This document shows positions 1-9,018 of a stretch of 64,000 bases of DNA, one piece after another (the stretch's first letter is position 1; each line of letters starts with the position of its first letter). The notes beneath the pieces are model-generated. The model worked only from the letters and a program-made list of their open reading frames with translations, did no database searches and was not told the DNA's origin. Source of the DNA: Gammaproteobacteria bacterium (GTDB lineage: Bacteria > Pseudomonadota > Gammaproteobacteria > SZUA-229); contig JAPHSS010000017.1 of the NCBI GenBank assembly GCA_026195255.1, positions 1-64,000 of the forward strand, given 5' to 3'. The translations under genes and the position numbers were made by a program.

Positions 1-362
1 AAGGCTGGAGTGCCAAAAAAGGGTAGTTTAGAGGTAAAGTGCTGGTCTCTTGTACGCAGTATAAGTATCTGCATGAACAGAGTGCAGATGAATGTTAATA
101 CTAGAAAGATAGCGAGCATATTAGGCGCGCTATGTTTGATTTTTAACATGCCATCAGGGCTGACTTCTATTTCATCACTTATATTCAAGTTATCAAGATT
201 GTTTGAAAGGGATGTAATCGATACAGCGTGACCATGATCTGCATTTGCTGCAGTATCACCGGTGTGTATATGTAACTCAATAGAACATAGAAACAGCAAT
301 GCACTAATCATATATATAATTAGTGCATTAATAGAAAGCTGTTTGCCTGAATTTTGTCGCAT
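1..362 (-). CDS. Partial His-rich small membrane protein (3' end outside window)
   Basis: Reading leftward from an ATG at 362, an open frame of 120 codons runs off the window edge without a stop. It has a hydrophobic segment at about residues 12-30 and a second at about 82-103. A short extracytoplasmic stretch between them carries His residues in HIHTGD and DHGHAV. The sequence still open at the edge reads FFGTPA, which recalls the Pro-rich tails of the small metal-linked proteins at 28067 and 60764. I do not recognise a named family. Inference: a small inner-membrane protein, possibly linked to metal transport genes lying to the left of the window. Similarity to the two others is only in general style, so the function is open. 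Confidence 0.5.
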   Translation of the reverse strand, partial: MRQNSGKQLSINALIIYMISALLFLCSIELHIHTGDTAANADHGHAVSITSLSNNLDNLNISDEIEVSPDGMLKIKHSAPNMLAIFLVLTFICTLFMQILILRTRDQHFTSKLPFFGTPA

Positions 363-695
363 ATAACTATGTGTTTTTATTTAATCGAGTTTTTGGAGTT
401 GTTTGAGAGTATAAAGTTCAAATATTAAGGTTTTCTTATGAATCAGAGAGTGAAATGTCATAAACATCATCTTTTACCCGTAAATTTGTAAAAAATTGTT
501 AATTAACATCTATTTAGGTATAGTTTAACGGTTCATGTAGCAAATATCAGATTAAGTTTACTTATGCAAATATACATGATTATTGTCATAACCTATCAAA
601 ATCATGGTTATAATCAATTATAAATATCGATAATTTAGTAATAAGATGTAATCAATAGTCGTTACTATTAATAATATAAATATTGGAGTATAGAT
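363..695. other. AT-rich intergenic region upstream of rubrerythrin
   Basis: This is a divergent spacer between the partial leftward gene and rubrerythrin. It is very AT-rich and holds no credible coding frame. A TATAAT hexamer lies at 609-614, but the best -35-like sequence (TTGTCA, 583-588) is about 20 bp away, so a promoter is only suggested. The GGAG ribosome binding site of rubrerythrin lies just before 696. No riboswitch or RNA gene was seen. Confidence 0.5.
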
Positions 696-1274
696 ATGTC
701 AAAAAGTATAAAAGGCTCAGAAACAGAAAAAAACTTACTTATAGCTTTTTCAGGAGAGTCAAAGGCTAGAAATCTATATACCTATTTTGCAGGTGCCGCT
801 AGAAAAGAGGGCCTGGTGCAGATCGCAGATATTTTCGAAGAAACAGCCAATCAGGAAAGAGAACATGCCAAACGGTTTTTTAAATTTCTTGAGGGTGGCG
901 ATCATGAAATAACGGAGTCTGTCACTGCTGGAAAGATAGGTTCAACTCTTGAAAACTTAAAGCAAGCCGCTGCCGGCGAAGAACATGAATGGGATGTGTT
1001 ATATCCAGCATTTGCAAAAAAAGCACGTGAAGAGGGATTTACTGACATTGCTGATGCATTTGATGCAGTTTCAAATGCAGAAAAACAGCATGGTAAGCGT
1101 TATACTGAGCTCGCTGAAAACCTGGAAGAAGGCAGAGTATTTAAAAGAAATGGAAAAGTTGTATGGCGTTGTCGCAACTGCGGTTATCTTCATGAAGCTG
1201 CAGAAGCACCTGAGCTTTGTCCTGCGTGTTTACACCCGCAATCTCATTTTGAGCTACTCGGTGAAAACTGGTAA
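696..1274 (+). CDS. rbr: Rubrerythrin
   Basis: Cytoplasmic non-haem iron protein that reduces hydrogen peroxide, taking electrons from NADH through rubredoxin-like partners. The 192-residue length is typical of the family. The N-terminal ferritin-like four-helix domain shows the expected diiron ligands: Glu21, the E54-x-x-H57 pair, Glu95/Glu98 and the E129-x-x-H132 pair. The C-terminal rubredoxin-like domain has the Fe(Cys)4 site C159-x2-C162 and C175-x2-C178. A GGAG ribosome binding site precedes the ATG. The gene stands alone, with a perfect hairpin directly after it. It is likely part of oxidative stress defence under low oxygen. The family assignment is secure; the physiological electron donor is not visible here. 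Confidence 0.95.
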   Translation: MSKSIKGSETEKNLLIAFSGESKARNLYTYFAGAARKEGLVQIADIFEETANQEREHAKRFFKFLEGGDHEITESVTAGKIGSTLENLKQAAAGEEHEWDVLYPAFAKKAREEGFTDIADAFDAVSNAEKQHGKRYTELAENLEEGRVFKRNGKVVWRCRNCGYLHEAAEAPELCPACLHPQSHFELLGENW

Positions 1275-1314
1275 TACCAGCTTGAGCCTGAGAATTTAAA
1301 AATGGCAGTTTATA

Positions 1315-1345
1315 TTAAGAGGCAGATACACTAACTGCCTCTTAA
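1315..1345. terminator. Bidirectional hairpin between rbr and the leftward GGDEF-EAL gene
   Basis: A perfect 11-bp inverted repeat (TTAAGAGGCAG and its complement) with a 9-base loop lies between two convergent genes. The AT-rich outer stem and flanking T residues on both strands fit a shared bidirectional terminator. Confidence 0.7.
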
Positions 1346-1358
1346 TGGTCTTGTCTAT

Positions 1359-3590
1359 TTATTCTACAATATGCATTTTTATTTGTGCATGATCTTTTAG
1401 CATATCAACTGCGTCTATGCAGGGCATGGGCCTTCCAAACAGAAAGCCCTGCATATTTTTACAGCGCCAGGTTCTTAATTGCTCTAATTGTTCTTCTGTT
1501 TCTACACCTTCAGAAATAATATTTAAATTTAAACCTTTAGCCATAGCTATTATCGCTTTGATAATCGAAGAGTCCTCATCACTCTTTGACATATCTCTTA
1601 CGAATGACTGATCAATTTTAAGCGTATCAATTGGTAAACGTTTTAAGTAATTTAATGAAGAATAACCGGTACCAAAATCATCAATGGCAATTTTAATTCC
1701 ATTAGCACTTAATTCTCTTAATTTAAGAATGCCATCATCGGTATCGTGCATTAATGTATTTTCAGTAATCTCGATTTCGAGAAACTCACCAGGTATATCA
1801 TTTTTAGATAACACGTCTAAAACAAATTCGACAAAATCATATTGCTCAAGTTGAATTGCTGATACATTGACGGCAATTCGAATATCATCCAGGCCCATTT
1901 CACGCCAACGTTTTAGTTCAGCGCAGGTGTTTTGAAAAATCCAGTTACCTATTTGTTTTATTAATCGAGTTTCTTCAGCAAGCGCAATGAACTCGCCAGG
2001 ATTAATCATGCCACGATCGGGGTGATTCCAGCGTATCAGTGCTTCCATAGCGAAAATTTCACGTGTCTCAATATTAATTTGTGGTTGATAATAAACCTCA
2101 AATTGATCGTCATCCAGAGCTCTGCGTAAGTCATTTTCAAGAGATAAATGATTAGAATAAGCATTAATCATTTTGTTGTCATAAAACTGATAATTATTCT
2201 TGCCATTTCCTTTTACAGAGTACATAGCAATATCTGCGTGTTTTATAAGTGATTCTATTGATTCACCATCTTCAGGGTAATGTGAAATACCAATGCTGGT
2301 GCTGACAAATAGCTCGTGACTATCAATCTTGAATGGCATTGTTAAGGATTTTATTATTTTCTTTGCGACCAGTTTGGCATCTTGTTTACTATTAACTTCA
2401 GGCAGTAATAGAGTGAACTCATCGCCACCTAGTCGGGCCAGAGTATCACCCTCTCGTAAGCAGTGACGTAATCGCATGGCAACTGCCTGTAATAGATGGT
2501 CACCTACTATATGCCCTAAAGTATCATTTATCATTTTGAAACGATCCAGGTCAAGGAACATTACTGATAAATTAGTTTTGTTACGACGAGCATGAGTTAG
2601 TGCCTGGCTCAAGCGGTCATTTAATAATGTTCGATTTGGCAGGCGAGTAAGCATGTCATGGTAGGCTTGAAAACGGATGATTTCTTCTGCTTCAATGCGG
2701 TCTGTAATGTCGCGAGCGATACCATAAGTGCCAATGAATTTTTTATTATCTTCTGTCTCGTGTGAGCTATAAACACCTACAGAGTTTATCTCAATAGGTA
2801 GTATGCGGTTGTCAAAGTTGCGAGGATGGTCATTGTTTTTACATTTAAGTTTTAATTCAATATTTATACTTGCACGGTTGCCTGTTCGTCGCTCATTGAA
2901 TTTGAACTGCGCTTTTTCAATGTCATCATCATGCACTAATTCTGTATAGTGTTTTCCAATAACTTCTCTTACTTTATAACCCAGCAATGTTTCAATACGT
3001 TTATTAATGAAAGTGAAACGACCTTCTTCATTTAGTATGTAAACAATATCGGGTGATTTATTAACTATATAACGATGTAGTTTTTCAGACTCCCTGAGCT
3101 GAGCATGCATTTTATGATTATCAGCTTCAAGTTGGCGTTTTTTTGTTGCATTATTAACAGAGTTTAATAAATTATCAATAGAGTATGGTTTTCGAATATA
3201 ATCATAAGCGCCGTGTTTAAGCGCATTCTCTGCGGCTTCAAATGAAGTTTCACCACTGACCACGATAATAGTTGTGTTTATATCGTTTTTAGAAATGAAA
3301 CGCATGACATCTTCACCATTGATGCCATCCATATTGAGGTCCAGAAGAACTATACCGATGTTATTGTTCTGAATGATTTCAATAGCTTCATCACCGCTAC
3401 TGACGCACTCTACATCACAGTTATTTTGTTTCATTAACTCCATCAAACTATATTGATGAAGCTTTTCGTCATCGACAATTAGTATTTTTTCAACAGCATC
3501 AGTACGGTTACTGGCATTTGTGTTGCCACTAGTATTAGTACAGGTAATGTTTAACTCATTGTTCATTTGTTCGTTTGTCTTCTCTGGCAT
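1359..3590 (-). CDS. Response regulator with PAS, GGDEF and EAL domains
   Basis: A 743-residue cytoplasmic signalling protein that may make and/or break cyclic di-GMP. The receiver domain covers about residues 35-150, with acidic pocket VDDE near residue 40 and phospho-acceptor Asp84 in LLDLNMDG. A PAS domain follows at about 165-300 and ends in an ITDRIEAE linker. The GGDEF domain (about 310-470) has an intact LARLGGDEF signature. The EAL domain (about 490-735) keeps EALIRW, the DDFGTGYSSL loop and EGVET. Both catalytic signatures are intact, so the net activity cannot be read off. It lies 54 bp downstream of the HDOD-histidine kinase at 3645 on the same strand, which makes that kinase the likely phosphodonor (inference from operon order). 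Confidence 0.9.
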   Translation of the reverse strand: MPEKTNEQMNNELNITCTNTSGNTNASNRTDAVEKILIVDDEKLHQYSLMELMKQNNCDVECVSSGDEAIEIIQNNNIGIVLLDLNMDGINGEDVMRFISKNDINTTIIVVSGETSFEAAENALKHGAYDYIRKPYSIDNLLNSVNNATKKRQLEADNHKMHAQLRESEKLHRYIVNKSPDIVYILNEEGRFTFINKRIETLLGYKVREVIGKHYTELVHDDDIEKAQFKFNERRTGNRASINIELKLKCKNNDHPRNFDNRILPIEINSVGVYSSHETEDNKKFIGTYGIARDITDRIEAEEIIRFQAYHDMLTRLPNRTLLNDRLSQALTHARRNKTNLSVMFLDLDRFKMINDTLGHIVGDHLLQAVAMRLRHCLREGDTLARLGGDEFTLLLPEVNSKQDAKLVAKKIIKSLTMPFKIDSHELFVSTSIGISHYPEDGESIESLIKHADIAMYSVKGNGKNNYQFYDNKMINAYSNHLSLENDLRRALDDDQFEVYYQPQINIETREIFAMEALIRWNHPDRGMINPGEFIALAEETRLIKQIGNWIFQNTCAELKRWREMGLDDIRIAVNVSAIQLEQYDFVEFVLDVLSKNDIPGEFLEIEITENTLMHDTDDGILKLRELSANGIKIAIDDFGTGYSSLNYLKRLPIDTLKIDQSFVRDMSKSDEDSSIIKAIIAMAKGLNLNIISEGVETEEQLEQLRTWRCKNMQGFLFGRPMPCIDAVDMLKDHAQIKMHIVE

Positions 3591-3644
3591 ACTACGGGCC
3601 TATTTACATTTACAGAGATGAGACTTAAATTATATCAAGCTCAA

Positions 3645-5777
3645 TTAATTAGTTTCAGGAAACTGGACACTAAATACAGTGCCATTGTTATTAGTTCTAC
3701 AACTTATTGATCCTCCGGTTCTATCGACTAAATTTTTTGTAATACTTAAGCCTAATCCTGAGTGTTCCTGTCCCTTTGTACTGGTCACAGGGTTGTAGAG
3801 ATTTTTCATTATCTCAGCAGGTATTCCCGGTCCGTTATCTTCTAACTTAAGTTCTATATAGTTGTTTCCATTTATATTAACTGTCCCTGTTGTAATTATA
3901 ATTTCACCATCAGACTTTATAGCTTCTACTGAATTTTTCAGCAAATTGGTGATAATCTGTTTAATGCTGTTTTTATCGAGTCTGACGGGTTTCAGTTTAT
4001 TGTCGAGATTAAGTGTCGATGTAATATTATGTGTCGCAAATAAAGATGCTTTATAAAGAGAAATAAGTTCTGTCAAAAGCGTATTAATGTTAATTTCTGA
4101 AAATTCAGATGTTTCAATATTTGGTGCATCTTTGCACCTTATTATGATGTTACTAATTCGATCAATTTCCTGTTTAATTGTTGACAGGTCAGCTTGCGCC
4201 GGGTCGTCTTCATTCAATTTTTTAGACAGTAATTGAAGATAGTTTCTGATAACCGTTAACGGGTTGTTAGTTTCATGAATTATTTTTCTGGCACGCTCTA
4301 TAAATACCTGGCTATTTTTCTCAGATGCTTCAGATGTTTTCTGGCTGTAATCCAGATACTGTTGTATTTTAATCGACAGATTGTCGGCAAATAGTTTTAG
4401 CAAAGGCGAGTTTTTAAGTAGTTTTAATGCCTGGTTATTAGAGCAGCCTAATAACACGACACCGTGTAGTCTATTGCTGTTCGTAACCGGTAAACAAATA
4501 AAACCTTCAGTTTTTAAACCGTGAGCAATTTGTTCATCAATAATGCTTAAAGAAGCAGAGGCTTTGGCAGAAAAACTGTCGATAATTTGTTTTTTATTAA
4601 GGCATCGAGATAAAATACTATTACCACTGATATCTATTTTAAGGTCTTCAAACAGGCATGTATCAGTTAGGTGCTGTTTTTTAGCAATACTCAAAAATTG
4701 TTGTGATTCATCGAGATTAACAAACAGACTGTTATTAACGCCAAATAAAAGGCTGATTGATTGCTGAATTGTTTTATATATATCACTGGAATCGGCGTTT
4801 ATAACAAACTGGCTGTTTTGCACCAAAGCAGAGTCTCTTACTTCCTGTGCAAGTTGTATTTGTTTTAATTCGTCTTTATTTTGAGTGTTTTCAGATTCGC
4901 TATCACCTATATCTATATCCATAGAGGCTGCGAGTGAGCGAGCTTCGGCTTCGGCTTCACTAACAACACGTTGAATAATTGATTCTGATAAATCAAATAA
5001 GCGTATGCCTGCATCAGTCGTTATCTGTTGTTCATTGTTATGTATATTGGAAGATAATAAACTTGAGAAATGAATGATTTTTGCAAGTAAATGAGCCTGT
5101 TGTATATCATCTGTACTGGCATGGTGATACCTGACCGCATCACATATGACATCCGGCATATTCCACTTCTCTAACATTATAGCGGCAAGTTCCGGGTGGT
5201 TTATACCAACAGCTTCTGTTTCCTGGTTTAGTATATGTTCAGCGGGATAAACCCCATGTTCACAAGATCTATAATCCTCATTCATTTTAGGCTCGATCAT
5301 CAGTTTTCCAATATCATGTAACAAACCTGATATATAGGCTTCTTCTGGATATGCATAAGAAGTAAGCTCGGCTAATGAACGGGAAATCGTGGCGCAAGTT
5401 AGTGAATGCTGCCAAAAGGCCTTAAGAAAATGTGTTTTCTTGTTGCTGTATTCTGAAAAAAACTGTTTTATGCTAGCGGTGATAGCAATTGACTTAATCG
5501 TCTCAAAACCCAGAAACATCAAGGTATGTTTTAACGAATTTAAATGGCGAGCACGCCCGTATACCGGAGAATTTGCGGCTTTTATGACCTTGGTGGTGAG
5601 TGATGCATCCTGGCTTATAATCTCAGAAAGAGAGTCAAAGCAAATGTTCTCATCACGACATGCCTGTAATAACTTTACAAGAACATGCGGGAGAGAAGGT
5701 AGCTTATTTGCCTCTAATTCTTCAAGTAACTTAACTGCTTTGTTACGCATGTTATTAATATTATTACAGATATTCAT
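3645..5777 (-). CDS. HDOD-domain sensor histidine kinase
   Basis: A 710-residue soluble protein with no clear membrane segment. Residues of about 20-230 form an HDOD domain: KLPSLPHVLVKLL at the start, then a conserved HDIGK-like segment (GLLHDIGKLM). The middle (about 330-480) looks like a GAF-type sensor. The C-terminal kinase core has its H-box in HETNNPLTVIRNYL near residue 500, followed by ATPase motifs DNGPGIP and GLGLSITKNL. HDOD domains are usually regulatory relatives of HD-GYP phosphodiesterases; joining one to a kinase suggests a signalling input of unknown ligand. The REC-PAS-GGDEF-EAL protein follows 54 bp downstream and is the obvious partner. The ATG at 5777 has only a weak ribosome binding site. 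Confidence 0.85.
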   Translation of the reverse strand: MNICNNINNMRNKAVKLLEELEANKLPSLPHVLVKLLQACRDENICFDSLSEIISQDASLTTKVIKAANSPVYGRARHLNSLKHTLMFLGFETIKSIAITASIKQFFSEYSNKKTHFLKAFWQHSLTCATISRSLAELTSYAYPEEAYISGLLHDIGKLMIEPKMNEDYRSCEHGVYPAEHILNQETEAVGINHPELAAIMLEKWNMPDVICDAVRYHHASTDDIQQAHLLAKIIHFSSLLSSNIHNNEQQITTDAGIRLFDLSESIIQRVVSEAEAEARSLAASMDIDIGDSESENTQNKDELKQIQLAQEVRDSALVQNSQFVINADSSDIYKTIQQSISLLFGVNNSLFVNLDESQQFLSIAKKQHLTDTCLFEDLKIDISGNSILSRCLNKKQIIDSFSAKASASLSIIDEQIAHGLKTEGFICLPVTNSNRLHGVVLLGCSNNQALKLLKNSPLLKLFADNLSIKIQQYLDYSQKTSEASEKNSQVFIERARKIIHETNNPLTVIRNYLQLLSKKLNEDDPAQADLSTIKQEIDRISNIIIRCKDAPNIETSEFSEININTLLTELISLYKASLFATHNITSTLNLDNKLKPVRLDKNSIKQIITNLLKNSVEAIKSDGEIIITTGTVNINGNNYIELKLEDNGPGIPAEIMKNLYNPVTSTKGQEHSGLGLSITKNLVDRTGGSISCRTNNNGTVFSVQFPETN

Positions 5778-6132
5778 CTTGTCAATGTATTGCGAGATAA
5801 TAGTTAGAAATAACGCTGTATTTGTTAAAGATTAGACGAGTGGTTACTTCATATTAGTGTTTTCATATGTGTAAATATCACATTTAAAAGTGGTAAATGT
5901 TTTTTATGTTCCAGTTATATTGATCTAAGTAATTGTTATACAAGATTTTTTTTGATAATCGATGAGGTTTTACTGACTTATTGTTATAAATTGATAATAA
6001 GTTAAGACTTTTTTGATAAATTCTAGAAAAATAGCGTAAATTAATAAGAAAAACACCTCAGATCATTGCGGTTATGTCGCTATAAACATTAAACTGTCAA
6101 AAATAACATTTTATTCGGGGCGATTTAAACCA
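5778..6132. other. AT-rich divergent intergenic region
   Basis: Spacer between the leftward HDOD-kinase and the rightward MinD-like ATPase, with no credible coding frame. An imperfect palindrome at 5976-6002 (arms ACTTATT and AATAAGT) could be an operator, but no regulator can be named. A G-rich ribosome binding site lies just before 6133. Confidence 0.45.
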
Positions 6133-7692
6133 ATGATGCAAAGCGGTACTGATATATTAGCTATTAGTAGTGGTAAAGGTGGTGTTGGTAAAACGACTCT
6201 AACGGTTAATCTGGGTATTGCGATGGCCCGGCAGGGCAAAAAAGTCTGTTTATTTGATGCAGATACAAACCTTGCAAATATCAATATCCTGTTACGTGAG
6301 ACCCCCGAATATACATTGCAGCATGTGTTGAGTGGTGAGAAATCTATCTCAGAAATCGTTATACATTCTAATGGCATAAGTTTGATACCCGGTGCTTCAG
6401 GTGTTGTTGATTTTAATGAGCTTGAGCGATCGGCTCAGACACACTTATTACAGGCATTGGCAGAACTGGAACAACATTATGATGTGATTTTGGTAGATAC
6501 ATCAGCAGGTATTCATGACAATGTTCTCGACTTTGTTGAGACGGCCCATCAAAGTATTATTTTAATTACACCTGAGCCAACCTCGTTAACAGATGCTTTC
6601 TCTTTATTAAGAATGTTACGCAAACGCAAATATCGCAAGCGTATTAACGTTGTCGTCAATCAGGCAAACTCAGAATTTGATGCGCGCAAAATCTTTAAAC
6701 GCTTTTCTGGCGCTGTTGCAAAATATATTGGTTATCATCCGGCTTATCTTGGTTTTGTTAGTCGTGATGAGCTTGTCTCGTTTGCCGTTTGCTCACAGGT
6801 GCCGGTGAGAGTATACCGTCCTAATGCTCCATCTAGTCGTTGTTTTGATCGTTTAAGTCAGCACTTAATTAGTCTGTTAAATCAACAGGGAGAAGATAAA
6901 CCTTTAACAGATATATGGCGTAAATATATTGCTGATAACATTCCTGATATATTGCCAGAAAACGATAGCAGCCCTGTTCCCGGCACGGCTCTAACAAACG
7001 ATTTAACAGTTAAGCCTGATCATGAAAGCGATTTAGAAGAAAACAGATCATCTCATCCATCTTCTAAATACCGGGAAGAGGACAGAAACAGAAAGAAACA
7101 GTTACTCGATGAGCATAAGCAGGCTTTGCTTGAATATATTGATGATGCAAGTTTTAGTAAGCAGGATATAGCATTAACCCTAGATCGTTTTATGAATGCC
7201 TTTTTTAAGCGCTTTAAAGATTACCCGGGTGATTTGCCAGAACAAATAAATGATTTATTACATTTAAATACACTGCCACAGGCGCAGATAAATCAGTTGT
7301 TAACCGTATTAATGTTATTTTATAAAGACAACAGAATTCGCATAGATCGTGATTTTAATGCTGAATTTTTGAATCAGCAAATTGAGGATTATGTTAATGA
7401 ATATGGGAAATACCCATTTGATACATCACAGGCATTAATGCAGTCAGTTGGCCTGGGGCAAGTTAGCAAAGAGGCCATTTTAGAGCTGGATAAGGTGCTG
7501 AATTTAGTTGATAAAAGCAAACCTGCTGCAAAATTGAATATATCAGAACAGGTATATGTGACCAGTATTGAAGAGGACCGCGAGGAACTCGCAACGCAAA
7601 TAAAAGATCAGATTAAAGAAACCATAAGCCCTGAAACGACTAATAAATCATTAAAAGATAGTATTCAATTTGCTTCCAGGCTTTCTGAGTAA
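6133..7692 (+). CDS. MinD/ParA-family ATPase with novel C-terminal region
   Basis: A 519-residue protein whose first ~265 residues form a MinD/FleN-type deviant Walker ATPase. KGGVGKTT lies at residues 15-22, then FDADTNLANINILL and VDTSAGIHDNV (Walker B region), and the family's typical TPEPTSLTDAF segment. Family members dimerise on ATP and position or count cellular structures such as division sites or flagella. The remaining ~250 residues are unusual: a charged linker (about 270-325), then a predicted helical region I cannot assign to a family. FleN/FlhG and MinD are usually under 300 residues. Neighbours are not flagellar, chemotaxis or minCE genes, so the positioned cargo is unknown. 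Two ATGs in tandem make the start uncertain by one codon. Confidence 0.8.
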   Translation: MMQSGTDILAISSGKGGVGKTTLTVNLGIAMARQGKKVCLFDADTNLANINILLRETPEYTLQHVLSGEKSISEIVIHSNGISLIPGASGVVDFNELERSAQTHLLQALAELEQHYDVILVDTSAGIHDNVLDFVETAHQSIILITPEPTSLTDAFSLLRMLRKRKYRKRINVVVNQANSEFDARKIFKRFSGAVAKYIGYHPAYLGFVSRDELVSFAVCSQVPVRVYRPNAPSSRCFDRLSQHLISLLNQQGEDKPLTDIWRKYIADNIPDILPENDSSPVPGTALTNDLTVKPDHESDLEENRSSHPSSKYREEDRNRKKQLLDEHKQALLEYIDDASFSKQDIALTLDRFMNAFFKRFKDYPGDLPEQINDLLHLNTLPQAQINQLLTVLMLFYKDNRIRIDRDFNAEFLNQQIEDYVNEYGKYPFDTSQALMQSVGLGQVSKEAILELDKVLNLVDKSKPAAKLNISEQVYVTSIEEDREELATQIKDQIKETISPETTNKSLKDSIQFASRLSE

Positions 7693-7722
7693 CTACAAGG
7701 TGTTATCTGCATTTCTTTTCTA

Positions 7723-7743
7723 AAGCCCAGAGTTATTGGGCTT
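7723..7743 (+). terminator. Weak hairpin after the MinD-like gene
   Basis: A 7-bp perfect inverted repeat (AAGCCCA and its complement) lies 30 bp after the stop codon. No T-tract follows, so intrinsic termination is only possible. Confidence 0.35.
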
Positions 7744-7874
7744 GCCTGATCTGGCGATTAAAAATTATATTTAATAAAAATAATGGATTTTATATATTAA
7801 AAGAACACTGTAGATGTGGCCTGTGTATGTGTATCATCCTTACTATGAATTACGGATAAGTCACAAATTATAAA

Positions 7875-8264
7875 ATGCCTATAAAATTAGAATATAACGA
7901 AAACCTTAAGTACCTGTTGATTACTGCGAAAGGTAACCCAACGGTGAAGGAAGCTGATATTATTATGGATGAAATGTGTAATTCTGATGTTTTTCGGCCT
8001 GATGTGAACTCATTACTCGATACCCGTGAATTATTATTTGACCATATTGATATTGAGTATATACAGAGTTTTGTTACAGTGCGCAAAAAGTTTAATGAAG
8101 CAAGAGGTTGTGCAAAAGTGGCGATACTTTCAAACTCAAAATTAGCAGCGCCCTTGATTAAATTATTTACAATATTATCCAGAGACCTTAATCAAAAAAT
8201 ACAGGTTTTTAGAACAGTGGAAGAGGCCGAGTTATGGTTATGTGAAGACCTGTTAAACGCATAA
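7875..8264 (+). CDS. SpoIIAA-like (STAS-fold) small protein
   Basis: A 129-residue soluble protein. The opening strand pattern (IKLEYNENLKYLLITAKG), a central LLDTREL segment and the closing VFRTVEEAELWL helix match the layout of SpoIIAA-like STAS proteins. These are small alpha/beta proteins often found beside signalling genes. It has no signal peptide or membrane segment. A protein with the same layout lies at 60025-60408, so the genome holds at least two. It follows the MinD-like ATPase with a 180-bp gap and is probably transcribed separately. The ribosome binding site is weak. Function unknown; the fold call is by pattern and length only. Confidence 0.6.
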   Translation: MPIKLEYNENLKYLLITAKGNPTVKEADIIMDEMCNSDVFRPDVNSLLDTRELLFDHIDIEYIQSFVTVRKKFNEARGCAKVAILSNSKLAAPLIKLFTILSRDLNQKIQVFRTVEEAELWLCEDLLNA

Positions 8265-8318
8265 ATTACGACTGGAACTATATAATGTTCTGCCATCTGA
8301 TGAATTAAATTCTAATTT

Positions 8319-8657
8319 TTATAGTTGTGAATATTCATCCGCTTTAAAACCAACCAGTAATAAGTCTTTTTTCACTAATACCGGGCGTTTAATAATGCTC
8401 GGGTTATCAAGCATTATTTTAATAGCTGACTCTTCAGTGACAGAGTTTTTAGTTTTCTCATCAAGTTTACGCCAGGTTGTTCCGCGTTTATTTAAAATAG
8501 TTTCCCAGCCTAGCTTTTTGACCCAGCTAATAAGTTCTTTTTCAGGTACAGCCTGTTTTTTATAATCGTGAAATTCATAGTCGATATTATTGTCTTTAAG
8601 CCAGTTGCGGGCTTTTTTAATAGTGTCGCAATTGGGGATGCCGTATAACTTAATCAT
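8319..8657 (-). CDS. yffB: ArsC/Spx-family thiol reductase-like protein (YffB type)
   Basis: A 112-residue protein of the arsenate reductase (ArsC)-like thioredoxin fold. The N-terminal strand MIKLYGIPNCDTIKKA places the single active-site Cys at residue 10, in the place used by the YffB/Spx branch. The closing region KRPVLVKKDLLLVGF carries the conserved Arg-Pro pair that shapes the active site. There is no second Cys of a CxxC pair, which separates it from Gram-positive Spx. E. coli YffB is described as a possible glutathione-dependent thiol reductase; it is not an established arsenate reductase. In many proteobacteria this gene sits beside dapE/dapD. Here dapD is over 20 kb away. Confidence 0.85.
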   Translation of the reverse strand: MIKLYGIPNCDTIKKARNWLKDNNIDYEFHDYKKQAVPEKELISWVKKLGWETILNKRGTTWRKLDEKTKNSVTEESAIKIMLDNPSIIKRPVLVKKDLLLVGFKADEYSQL

Positions 8658-9018
8658 GGGTTTTGTATTCTGTTCTCAGTCGGTTTTTAACGTATGAATC
8701 AGTATTTTACGCTATGAATAGATATATTGATAATAGTAACTAAAACAGTACAAGTACCCATCTAATTGGAAGTGCCGATATTTGAATTTTTTCTCTGCAG
8801 CGCATCACCAAAACAACAAACTTTCGTATTTATCTGCTAAACATAATAAAACACCTACGGTCAGTCGCGAGCTTTGGAAATTACCTGTTTAATAGTCTAA
8901 AGTCACTATTAACACCTCACGGATGTATAAGTTTCATTGCGGGAGAGAAACCTGGCAAACAGACTGCACTTCATGGCAGGGTGTAACGTAAATCATTGTT
9001 TTTAATCAGGATGAAGTA
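8658..9018. other. Divergent intergenic region upstream of the split GAF-GGDEF gene
   Basis: No credible coding frame. A loose, mismatched stem is possible near 8953-8985 (CCTGGCA / TGGCAGG). I looked for a cyclic di-GMP (GEMM) riboswitch because the downstream gene has a GGDEF domain, but the conserved tetraloop and receptor sequences are missing. An AGGA ribosome binding site precedes the ATG at 9019. Confidence 0.4.

Noticed and set aside
8319..8657. Arsenate reductase (arsC) call
   Set aside because: The single-Cys PNCDTIKK pattern and RPVL segment fit the YffB branch, and no ars genes are nearby.
8658..9018. Cyclic di-GMP riboswitch upstream of the GGDEF gene
   Set aside because: GGCAAAC-like text is present, but the GEMM tetraloop, receptor and paired stems are missing.
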